Assembly (NCBI RefSeq): GCF_014529535.1
Contig: NW_023503501.1
Span: 5,028,150 to 5,092,149, forward strand
Direction of reading: 5' to 3'
Source: Bradysia coprophila
Taxonomy: Eukaryota; Arthropoda; Insecta; Diptera; Sciaridae
Length of the DNA stretch: 64,000 nt
Under the pieces are notes generated by a model, which saw only the letters and a list, made by a program, of their open reading frames with translations, did no database searches and was not told the DNA's origin. Position 1 is the stretch's first letter; every line of letters begins with the position of its first letter. The position numbers were made by a program, and so were the translations under genes. Positions 47,712 to 59,900 of this stretch are shown here, piece after piece.

Positions 47712-50700
47712 GTATTGTAATGAAATACTTTTATGGTTTTAGTTTACATCGTCTTCCATCGGTACCCTTACAATTCTTGTAATAAATTGCGAATTAAGAG
47801 TACGGAACTGAGTCGTCCCTCTTGAAGTTGATATATTTTTCCTCAAAACGCATTACCCTATAGTCAATTCCGTTTAAACAATTTTTTTGTTTCCTGCAAT
47901 TTTCTTCGCGTTTTTTCTTGTTTCTAACAATGTTAACCCATTCGTATCAAATTAACTTTTTTCGCATTACAGACCGAGCTAAGTTTTTCATTAAATTAAT
48001 CAAATTAATTCAACTTCGTGTTGCTTTTTTGTAAAGACAAAATTTCTGCTCTGTGCTCAAATTCTAGCTTTGTAAAAATAACATTACACAGAGACGTGGT
48101 GGACATAGAGCCACGGTTTAAAACCTGTGCCATATTGTTCCTTCATCCGATACTAACAACTTTGTTCAACTGTTGACCAAATGTAGGCATTGGTTCCAAA
48201 TGAAGATTGCAGTTTGTGCATATCGTGTCAGACAAGTTGAATACTTGAAAGTTTGACTTGTTTGACCCGACAGACTTTTCAATAAAAATTTTGTCTTACT
48301 GCATCTGGTACCGAAGTCTTCATTTAGATTGGATACAAACTCGAATTGTCTACAATATTACATAGATTTCAAACCTTATGAGGAACTGATATACATGCAT
48401 ATTATGCAGTATATGCAACATATATGTCCACAGGTTCTCCGAGCATCACGGTCCGCCTGAACTAAAATAAAGTTTAGCTTTAAATTACCCAAAAAGTGAC
48501 TTCCGAAACTAATAGAGGGATTCGATATTGGAGTCATTCACAGCGTGCAGTAAAATTTCACCAGATGTTGTCCCATACAAAAATTTGTATTTAATAAAAA
48601 GTAACACTGTGAAAGACCTCTCTTCAAAAATTCAACAAATTGAGATAAAAAAAACTCGAAACTGGAGTGCATCTTGACGTATGATATCACATCTTTCACA
48701 CACGGTACATTCCATTTTGAGAAGAATTTGTATTTGGACTTGCCAATAGAAGTTATGTCATTTGTTGGTCGACTTGACTGCCATTGGATAGTCCAAAAAT
48801 ATGTTCTTGTCAAACGGAATGTATCACATCATAGGAAAACTATGATGACATACATCAAGGCAGAGTTCAGTATCGCGCCATATATTTCAATTTGTTGAAT
48901 TGTAGAGGAGAAATGTCTCTTGGGGTTGGATAAATTTTATTAAACAAACGTTTTTGGTGGAATAATAGCTGGTGCGATTGAACTGAACTAATAACGACTC
49001 CCTTCGAGTCCTTCTCATTTCTGGAGTCACATTTTGGGTACATTGAAGCTAATCTTTATTTTAGCTCAAGCGCACCGTGCTTTGTAAAGGAATTTTCATT
49101 AAAGTGTCGTAGAACGTTGCTAAAAGTCATTAGTTAGCAGTTGACGGTTTTCTTGTATCCCATAATCCTAAGGAAAAAATTCTTACAAAATACAAAGTTT
49201 ACACTAAAACGACGCGACAGCAGTATCATTTTGTTTTCAAGCAATTTATGGTGTGCTTAACATCGAAACTGTAATAGTCGAAACAATGAAACTAAATTCT
49301 GAAGTAAGTTTTCCAAAAGCCAATAAATTATCGACGACATTATAAACGGCGTTGAATGTTTTCTGTAAGTGGATAGTAATTAACGTATCTGTCGATGTAG
49401 CACATCAATAACATTTTTCCAATAATTTGATGTTTATTCATGTTGTTGTTGTTGTTATCATCAACTGTTCTTGTGCTAATCGCAGTGCTAATGGTTTATC
49501 GTAGAAATTAAAAAGTAAAATAAAATTCTGTCAGTATATGGAAGGTAAATAGCAAATTAAAATTTGTCGAAACGAACAGGTATAGAATCGACTCCACAAA
49601 AAGCCTCGATGTGATGTGAGACCTGAAGATATTTTATTACCTGAAAATAGTTTTAGGTTTCGACATTCCACCTTGATACATCATAATTTTCATCATTAGT
49701 TGCATAATATATGATATCCGAAATATTCGATCTCAATAAATCCTTGAACTCAACGGAATTGATGCGAAGAACATGTTACAATTTTTACGTACAACATTCC
49801 TATTTCTTATGACGAGAACCCTGCTCTTGAATGTGTATTTGCCATCTGAAAATTATCATTTTATGATAATATCCATTTTCGGCATAACTAATAAGCAACG
49901 TGAAATATTGTTCTGGTTTTTTCTTCTTCTAAGTTTCTGGGTGTTGACACGATAAAAAGGTGTTGAAAATATTTATTTTAAAATAAATATTTTCTCGTAT
50001 AATGCTCAAGGTTAACCGTCTCTGACATATTACAATAAAATGTTAACATTTTGGTACATAATACCAATTCAACTTTATTTACATTTTACGCTTATAATAC
50101 ACAGCCGAATCATTTTTCGGCTGATAACATATTTCGTTTGAATAGAAGCGTTTCCACCTCAATATAATCGTTTATCATAACACACTTAGCCAACACGTCA
50201 CGGAATTTTTTTAATACTAAATACGCGCATACATATCCTCTATGCATTTAATGCCAACATCGCTTCACATGTACAACCATCCAGTAATAAGGAAACGTTT
50301 ACAAGATTTGAAATTATTATCTACTTCGAATGCATATCTAAAAATAAGTGGAATATCGGAGTAATTCGAAAATATGTCGTCTAAGTTCAAAAAATGCGAA
50401 CCGTAGAGCAGCTCTCTCTCTAGAGAACACATGATTTACATTTTTAAAAATAACAACAAGACAACACGTGCATTTAATATCTACATAATTTTGAAGCAGC
50501 AAACAAACACACCTTACATGAAGGGAATGCTGGTTGTCTTATTAATAAAATTATCAGAAATTGTGTTTTTAGTTCTACGTACAGTGGAACACGTTAAACG
50601 TTTGGTATTTAACTCGCAATAATATGTAATTATAATGTTGGACACCATTAGTATAACCTAAATATCTATTTGCTACAATGTAAGACAAACATTCTATATG

Positions 50701-51261
50701 CCCAGTAATATTATGTATATCTCCATTACACTCAATATTACATTATCTCTCTGGTCACAATCGTTTCAATATCAAAACAACAAAAGCAAAATGCAGGCTA
50801 ATAATGCCGCAGGTAAAAATTTCTCAAATTTATGATGCAAGATGTAACCGCTTTGCTATTTGCGTTTTGTACTTTCAATTTTTGTTTTACATTTCAGTTT
50901 TGACGATTTAGGCACTTAGTATTATTGGCAGGCAAACTGTGTGTGTATTACGAAGTGGTAGCGCATTATTAACAAATTCTGTACGAGTTATAACGTGTGT
51001 AACACCTGTAAAACGAGCATTAATATTGAAATTAATATTTAACGAGGAATGATTCGTAATTACTGTAACGTTTCATTACAACAGATCTATTAATTGGTTA
51101 TCGAGTGTCTGTCTATTTCGACATTTCCCGTTGAGGTAGGAGACCGCATGTAATGAATATGGAGTGATCTAACTTTTTGGAGAGTCACAAAAGAACCTTG
51201 TCCTTTTCTCGCCAAAAAAAAAAATTTAAAAAAAATTAAAAACGAGATGGCGAAAAAACTG

Positions 51262-51297
51262 GCGGCTACTTCAGTCTAATGCTGAAGTAGTCGCCGA
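51262..51297. repeat. Short strong hairpin
   Basis: GCGGCTACTTCAG and CTGAAGTAGTCGCCG pair around a 7-nt loop (TCTAATG). It is unusually GC-rich for its surroundings and lies beside poly-A and AAATTCTTGAAA-type repeats. Confidence 0.5.
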
Positions 51298-53365
51298 TTT
51301 TGTTACCAATTTTCAAATGGGGTGATCCTAAAGTCACGTGTTGGTTAGGCGAAAAATTTAGCGGGTTATATTTCCGTGAAATTGATTTTTGAAAATTCTT
51401 GAAAATTTTGGAGTTAAAAATTTAAAAAAAAATGTTCAAAATTCAAAAAATCATGAATTCTTCTTGGAATTTTCACTAATTTTCAAGAATTTAAATTCCT
51501 GAAACTCTTAAAAATTCTCGAAAAAAATAAATTCTTGAAAATAGTGCTTGCCTTTTCCTAAAGGATCCACAACAAACTTCACACTCGGAAAACGGAAAAT
51601 TGAAAGCTAGAGCTATCGACTCATAATCGACCAAACGTTGGGCAAGATGATTTTTCCTTCATTTCGCAACGTTAAAAATATCGAATGTCCTATTGGAATT
51701 TCGTCTCGTCAAGCGAGTCGCCAACCAAAGGTGAGCAGTGGGTTCAGATTTTTTGTTTTTACAAGTTCGAACATATGCATTGGTACATTATACCCCTGAA
51801 AACCTGTGTTTCCACCTAAGTTACGCGGTTTCATCATCCTTTTAAGAACATCACACCCATAGATTACTATAGTCAAGAAGTTTCAGTCTGAATAGCAAAC
51901 GGTTTAATAGACCCAACAATATTTTTTTCAAAGTACATAGCCAGTCTAGACCACTCTTCATAATAGTATCGAATCGTAAGTAGTACAACAATACCCAGCA
52001 CAACCATTGTTAATTTCCCTGTAACATTGCTCTTACACATTAAAATGTGTTGCTCCGCACAAAAAAAAATTGTAATGAAATGCTTTCAAGGATGACGTCA
52101 GAAACCCTGGTGTTGGCTATTGGAATGTTATGTGGTACCCGTGAACCAGCTCTTTTGAATTTTAAAGAACTTGATTTAAACATAAGAAGCAGTAAAGTAA
52201 AAAAAATATTGTTTGGTTGCATGTTTTGACTCTTAAACAGGCTCTCAAGATATTTCATTTGTTCATGCACCACCATGAGGTTTATGTTAGTTATTAACAA
52301 GTATGGGTTTTTTAACGTTACACAAAAATATGGGTGTATTTCTTGATTATTGGGTAGACTATGTACACGGTTGATTATAAACACCGAGGTAGAAGAACGA
52401 ATCAAGAATTAAATAAAAAAAATTTACTCAATTTGAGTCATAAGGTTATATTTCGTGTATAGTGATAGATGTGATATAGTTGTACACATATATATCTGCT
52501 CTGAACGGTTACATACCCACCTTTAAAATTCGACTCTTTTTTAATTGAACGAAACAAAGGATCTGTGGTTGGTGCAACGGAAAAAAAAGTCAACAAGCTG
52601 ATTCATTATTTGGTATGTCATAGAATGGGATTTGGTAATTTGTTTATTCGAATCTCTGTTTTTTTTTGTTGTTCTTCGTTGTCTTTTGTTCAACCTGTAT
52701 CATTCAATCGGAAATGTAAAATATTTCATTGTCGTCCAATTGGAAACGGGCAAAAAGTATATTGCAACCGAGAAACGTGTTTTTTCAACAATCAAATATT
52801 TTAATCTGTACGAGGCATGCAAGATTAAAACATAAAATGACGACCAGTCATAATGTCATTTCAAGGATATTGTCTTCACTAATAACGAAAAATTATTGCA
52901 AACGACGATGGACTGGACATGTATAAGATTAATGGAGTACTAATGTCATTCGATGTATGTTTAGGAGTGGAACTAATGTGGTCTGTGGAATTTTCTTGGA
53001 AACGGTTGTATGTTAGATACGAAGATTGTTCAATTCTTTGTTGACATAACTCATTAATTTAGTGTTGAACATTTTGGAAACGACAGACTAATAACGTATT
53101 AACCATAAAATCTGCTACTTCTTTTGTTCAAATTATTGCTTAGTGTTTTATACACAATCTGTTACCTCGTTTGTTTTAACATATAAGAACATCAGCTAGA
53201 AACCTTCATTTATTGTTACCGTCCATTTAAAGTCAAGAGTTGACCTGAGAATATCATCGAATTGTACCCATCATTTTTGTTGTCTTTAAATAATGTTCAA
53301 TACACTTTCGTTGAATCGTAAAGTCATGTGTGTATAATTAAGAGAGACTGCTTTTGGATAACCTT

Positions 53366-53420
53366 TCACAGATGGCAAGCATATCAGCAGCTTTTCTAAT
53401 GGATCTATTACTTCATTGTC
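53366..53420 (+). repeat. Dispersed repeat copy b
   Basis: Close relative of 37606-37662: TCACAGATGGCAAGC, a variable 20 bp, then GGATCTATTACTTCATTG. Same orientation, also in a pyd intron. Confidence 0.6.
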
Positions 53421-54767
53421 GGTTTAAGTATTTTCCAAAGAGATTGATTTCGATTATTCTACTTCAGTTCCTCAAATGGCTACGGTTTGAAAGCTATGCC
53501 ATAATTTTTACACTACCCGATGAGATAACGATTTGTTCTGTGAATTTTAAGATTTATAACTTGTTAGGGCTCTACGAGGGACCATATATCAGGCGTCACA
53601 CATAGGAAAACATTCGAATGGGTGTGAAGAAGAAGCCATCAAACGAATGTTCATCTCTAGATCTATCTAGCTTTACACGGATATGTAATACCTATTAGGT
53701 ATGTTTGTTGCTAGTTCTAAAGACTGCAAATATACTACGATTGAATCTATTACTTCTCTTGTTCAATCTACTTTAATAACTTCTTGATGCAAAATTCTTT
53801 TGACCAATAAATAGGACAGAACTCGTCGCTTATTTATTTGTTGTCATTGTCTGTAACAGATGATTAGCCGGCCGTTCACAAGACGGAGATTTTTATCAGT
53901 TTTGATACCGTGATTTTAGACTTACCACTATGCGATGCTAGTTCTGCTGACTAGCTCTTCATAATAAAGCTAATTACTCTCTAATCCATTGCAGACATTT
54001 GTAATCTAAAAACATTCTCGTTTCTGCACACGACATTTGCAAATATCAATGCAGCATTAATAAAAGATAAGAAGACATTCTTCTCAGTAAAGTAATATTA
54101 TCGCGATGACTAAGATGGCACTCTCAGATTCGAATGAATTGAAACTGATTTATTTATTTTTCTAAACTAAATTTTCTCAGCACCTCCTTTTTACTACAGT
54201 AGAAGCAAATGGGCAAAATGCACAAATTATATTCTTCTCTTGAAATTTATTCACTCTCAAATAAAAAATAAATAAAATAAAAAAAAAGAAAAAGTTCACA
54301 CAGAGACCCCTCTGTTTATTACAAGTACACCGATATAATTTCCTTGCCTATAATGGCATACATTTAAAACTACAAAACAGCCATACACTTAAAAACTTAA
54401 TCTTCAGACGAACATGGCAATATGTAAAATAAGAAAACAATGAAATATTCGAAAAACTGTTGGTACTACCAATTAAACGGTGCGACGAAAATGATGATTA
54501 AATCATAACCTCTTAATATGTTAGCGATTCGATTGTCGCTCCAATTTTATTACACGTTTTCGCAACAAGTGACGAAAAGTAGGACTTTCCGTTGCCTTTA
54601 TTGCGAAAAACCAATTGACTTTCTGAACTTTCTGAAATTTACCCAAATTTACTGATATTTACTGAATTTACCGAAAATCAAATGTTCGGTAAATGAATTT
54701 ACCAATAATGGACTGACTCGAACAAAGTACTGTAGTGCGTGGTTTCGAAAAAATTATGAACGATCGT

Positions 54768-54883
54768 CAGGGCCTATTTTTGACCAATTTCTTTTTGTTA
54801 CAATTTACCAAAATAATTTTTCGGTAAATTTGGTAGATTTCGCTAAATTTTTCAGAATAAAAAATTCTCAAAAATAGGCCCTG
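54768..54883. mobile_element. CAGGGCC-ended MITE, 116 bp
   Basis: The left end CAGGGCCTATTTTTGA and right end TCAAAAATAGGCCCTG are perfect 16-bp inverted repeats, with AATTTACC and GGTAAATTT words inside. Same family as the larger interrupted copy at 21553-22272. No clear target duplication. Confidence 0.75.
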
Positions 54884-55530
54884 TGGTTACGTGTAACAAA
54901 CGTAAAAGCATCCTGTTGCCTATATAATCTCTCTGATTTAACAGGGGAAAAAGTAGAACTTTTTCCAACCAAAATTTGTATCAACCCACCGAAGGTATAA
55001 ACTTTTCAACATTCAAACATGGTACAACACAACTATTCATTCAAATATTTAGAGGTCTGTGCATGCAAGAATATGTTGTGTGTGTTTTTTTTCTTCTTTC
55101 ATATTTTTATTTTCACAAAAAGACTTACTAAGAAAACGAAAAACCAAACAGTATACGGTTATCATCAAACACAGAGAGTCACATAGTGTGTTTGTTGCGC
55201 GCGGAGTCGGAAGAAAACCGAAGAAGAGGGAAAAAAACGTTTTCTTTTTATTAAAATTCATTTTTTTCTATTTGTTTTATTTATCAAAATGGTGTAATTC
55301 GTTTGTGATTGCTGTTCAGTTTTAATTGTGATGTTAGTCGGTCTGTCTGTTTGCTGTTAACCATCATTTGTTTGTTCGTTCCATTAAAATGATGTATCGG
55401 AAGTGATTTGGAGTGGCCACACCAAGATATGAAATGGATTTAACGGACACATTCAATCGATTTGTTAAATTAACAGTTGGTGTCATATAGTGGAATATAT
55501 TTAGGTGCTGTGGAATAAACGAAAATAGTC

Positions 55531-55569
55531 ATGAGGTTTTATGATGCGATACCGAACAACACCGTCTTG
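55531..55569 (+). CDS. pyd: Candidate first coding exon 5 of pyd, 13 codons
   Basis: ATG at 55531 encodes MRFYDAIPNNTVL to the donor TTG|GTAAAT in phase 0, matching the acceptor at 56950. It is the closest start to the PDZ1 exon and would give an N-terminus similar in length to short ZO isoforms. Too short for independent coding evidence. Confidence 0.5.
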
Positions 55570-56949
55570 GTAAATTTCTTTTCGTTTTAAAACAGAAAAA
55601 CAGATTTTTTTTGTCAGTTCAGTTCATTAGTAAAGTTAATGAATTGCCATACAGTTTCATTAGAAAAAGATCTGAATTTCTTTCCATAAATTCTGGAGGT
55701 AATATTAAGTTTCCGTGTGACAGCACAATAAATCATTGAACTTTAAAATTATGTTTCTGATTTATAGAATCGACTACTAATACAACAAAGTCTTTATCTA
55801 TTTCGAAATGGATATAGGAGAGGTATACGAACAAATAGATGTGTACCTGAGATATTGCTTAATTTTCTAACAAAACGAAAAAAGAAAGAAGAAAAAAAAA
55901 TGACATCGATATGAAAGTCGAGGAGGAAGTCGGTTGAGTTGTTTTTACATTTCTGATAATTTTTTCTTGGAATATCAGACCATGTTTTAGGATCAATTTC
56001 GATGTAAAAATGATCGTTGTGTCATTACTGAGATCCTTCCAAATCGATTTCTTTTAAAAGCACCAAAAATATGACTGAAATTCTCTCATTTTTGACAGAG
56101 AATTGTCCACCCGGATGTCTTTAAATTTGTCGCTCATGTCAACCCATTCTAATCGATAAAAATTTTGAAACAAAACTCGAACTAATACTCCGACAATGTT
56201 TTTAATCACTCGAAGATTTATCTGTTGCTTACAATACATTATAAATCAAATTATACCAAAATATCCACATAATGGAAAGAGATCGTTTGAATCGATTCCA
56301 GTTTTGATATGGGATCGTCAATTCAATACACAAAGACATAAATTTTAGCATCTCTTAACAAACTCTCAGTTCAATATATTCGTCCACCCACACGAACTGT
56401 TTTACAAATTCACATGTTTAAAATTAACATTTAACGAACGTTAAAATTTATCGAAAAGGTAATGAAGGTAACACAAGAAGAAAAAAATCATTTTTTAAGA
56501 CGAAAGCTGATTCAGATTTCTAGTGGCTCATTATGTGGTTTACGATTAAGTAGCTTTATCAATGGGTTTCGTATTTAAATATTTAAATCAACCAATGGAA
56601 ACCCATATGGGAACTTAATTATGCTACCAAATAAACCCATGCCGAAGACATAATGAAACGATGTAACTCAATCCGCATTAAAATGCGAGCTTCTTTCCTA
56701 TTAAATTGATAACGAGATTCTATTTGTTTTAAGCAATTTAACGATGTTGTTGTCGTAGCTGATGTGTTTAAGGAACGTTACTCATTTGAATATATTGGCA
56801 AAATATTGATAGTAAATCGCCCAAAAAGATTTTTATTCAAATTTAGTCATCTAATGACTTAAGTGAACAAATTCCTTTGAGTCCACGTGACACCCGATTG
56901 TTTTCCTAATAAGACAGCTCCATTAAATTTCTCTATTTATTTTTTTCAG
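55570..56949. other. 1.4-kb interval before the PDZ1 exon
   Basis: Intron sequence, AT-rich, ending in TTTATTTTTTTCAG before the PDZ1 exon. No exon or repeat element recognised. Confidence 0.5.
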
Positions 56950-59900
56950 GGAGACAGAACTTCATTCGAATATCACACCGTACCGGTGACTCGCGTTCCC
57001 GGCTATGGATTTGGAATTGCTGTTTCCGGTGGCCGAGACAATCCACATTTTGCGAATGGTGATCCATCAATAGCTGTCAGCGATGTTCTCAAAGGCGGGC
57101 CAGCTGAAGAACGATTACAGTAATACGAAATTTCTACGTTAAACTCACTGTGTGTTTGTCTAACAACAGTTCTTTGTGTTGTCAATGTTTAGGGTCAACG
57201 ACCGAATCATATCAGTGAATGGAGTTTCTTTGGAAAATGTTGAATACGCTACAGCCGTTCAAGTGCTGCGTGACAGTGGAAACACTGTAACGTTGGTAGT
57301 GAAGCGACGTGTGTCCAATTTGAATATGATTGCATCGCCCAATCATTCCCATCAGCATTCGCACAGTTTGGTCAGTTCTACTGGTCTCGGTGGAGCTGGT
57401 CCCGCTCAACAAACTATCAAACTAGTGCTGAACAAATCTAGTAAAAAGGACGATTTTGGGTTGGTGCTCGGTTGCAGATTATTCGTCAAAGTAGGTCCAA
57501 TGTTGCTTTAGCTCTCCGATAATGGTAGTCTGACAGAATCGTCTCTTTCCTTTTAGGAAATTTCATCCAAAGCTCGGGATCAATTAGCAATAAACGGATA
57601 TTCGCTTCAAGAGGGTGATATCGTGACCAGGATTCACAATACAAATACCAATGATTCAATGAGCTTGAAAGAAGCGAAAAAGATAATTGATGGCTGTAAG
57701 GAAAGATTGAATCTATGTGTCATTCGAGACACAGCCAGCAATGCCATCAGTTCGGGAATGCAAAGTCCTGTGTATTCTCACACAGCACAAGTATCGAATT
57801 GCAGCAACAACGACGACAGTTTTTTGGCTGGAGGAAACAATTCGTATTCAGCTCAAAATTTATACGTCCAACCACCGACACGACCGGCGATGAGTACGCT
57901 TCTCGATGATAAGAGTAATTTGACTCCACGTGGTAGATCGCGCAATCCTCTGACGGACGTATCTTTGTTACAATTAGATCGACCGAGTACACCGCAAGGA
58001 GCACATTTAGGACATTCACGCAGTCGCAGTGGCATAGAGGAGCCGCCAAGACCACCGCCACCAACTGAAGATTTTTACAGTTCGCGACGACAATTATACG
58101 AAGATGATCCGTTACAACGGTCGAAACAATCGGCGGAACCGAGATATATTTCGTTCCAAAAGGAGGGAAGTGTTGGCATTCGATTGACCGGTGGAAATGA
58201 AGCTGGTATATTCGTGACGGCCGTTCAACCTGGTAATTATTTCCATAAAACATTTACGCAGACCATTGTCATCCATTTTCACTGTTCTGGAAGCTTTGTC
58301 ATTCCATCATCTTTATCCAATGTAAATTTTGCAACGTTTGTTAACTCGGATCTTTCTTTCGTTTCTCAGGGAGTCCAGCTAGCCTGCAAGGTCTGACGCC
58401 TGGCGATAAAATACTCAAAGTGAATGACATGGACATGAACGGTGTCACAAGAGAGGAAGCCGTGCTGTTTCTGCTTAGCTTACAAGATCGTATCGATTTA
58501 ATTGTGCAGCATTGCAAGGAGGAGTACGATGCCGTGGTGGAAAATCAACGTGGAGACTCGTTTCATATTAAAACTCATTTTCATTGTGATAATCCGACAA
58601 AAGGCGAGATGACATTCAAGGCTGGTGATATATTCCGTGTTGTGGACACGCTGTATATGGGCATCGTCGGTTCATGGCAAGTGTTACGAATCGGTCGTGG
58701 ACATCAGGAAATGCAACGCGGTGTTATACCGAATAAATCCCGTGCAGAAGAACTAGCCACAGCTCAATTCAATGCAACCAAAAAGGAAATGAATGCTTCC
58801 GAATCTAGAACGAGTTTCTTCCGGCGGCGACGTTCATCGTCACATCGTCGATCGAAAAGTTTGTCGCGCGAAAATTGGGACGACGTTGTGTTCTCCGATT
58901 CGATATCCAAATTTCCAGCCTACGAACGTGTTGTGTTACGTCATCCTGGTTTTGTCAGACCAGTGGTTCTGTTCGGTCCAGTGTCGGATTTGGCGAGGGA
59001 ACGACTGACCAAAGATTTTCCCGACAAATTTACGGCTCCTTTGCAGGATAGTGACAAGAGTAATAAATGTGCCATCGTAAGATTGTCCAACATTCGTGAT
59101 ATAATGGATCGGGGCAAGCATGCACTGTTGGATATTACACCGAATGCAGTCGACCGGTTGAATTATGCACAATTCTATCCGATTGTAATATTCCTGAAAG
59201 CCGACACAAAGCACAACATCAAACAACTGCGACAGGGAATACCGAAGTCAGCGCATAAAAGTTCTAAGAAATTGTTCGAGCAATGCCAAAAATTGGATCG
59301 CGTCTGGTCGCATATCTTCAGCAGTACAATCGTTCTGAGTGACGTGGAAACGTGGTACCGGAAATTGCGAGATAGCATCGATCAGTTACAGAGCGGAGCC
59401 GTTTGGATGTCCGAGACGAAGGTTAGTAATCTTTTTTGCTGCTTCCATTATTGTTTTAAATTGGTGGTGGTTGTAATGGGACACTAGGAGCTTTGATACA
59501 CATTTTTGGCTAGGGCATGGTTTTAATTCGTAACTCGTACGTGGACACTGTTAAATAAATAAAAAAAAAATTGTAAATAACACAACACTCAACAGTTGTC
59601 GGCTGTGTCATCTGTAATTAGATTGGAGGTATGCTTCTCGGTTAAGGATGACAAATAATATCAATAGTCGTATAGTCGTGTTAACCCTTGAACAAGCCAC
59701 AACTAGAAAAAAAAAATTCATAAAAGTCGACTTAAGGCCTGAAGCCTAGCATGCTGAATTTGTACGCAAATTTCAAGTTGCCCGACAGGTTTAAATGAAG
59801 GCAGGTTCAGGTCATTTTTTTTTCTAATTACCTGATCTGACTTATCCACTATTTTAACGTCGTTGCCCATGGTTCACTTGTTTTGAGATTTACTTCTTAT

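Larger units (their letters stand above)
47712..55530. other. 7.8-kb interval, pyd intron
   Basis: No exon recognised. Contains a palindrome near 49964-49996, a hairpin (51262-51297), a TTCTTGAAAAT-rich tract (51380-51545), dispersed-repeat copies (53105, 53366-53420, 53748), an AATTTACC-rich stretch (54625-54715) and a CAGGGCC-ended MITE (54768-54883). Confidence 0.45.
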
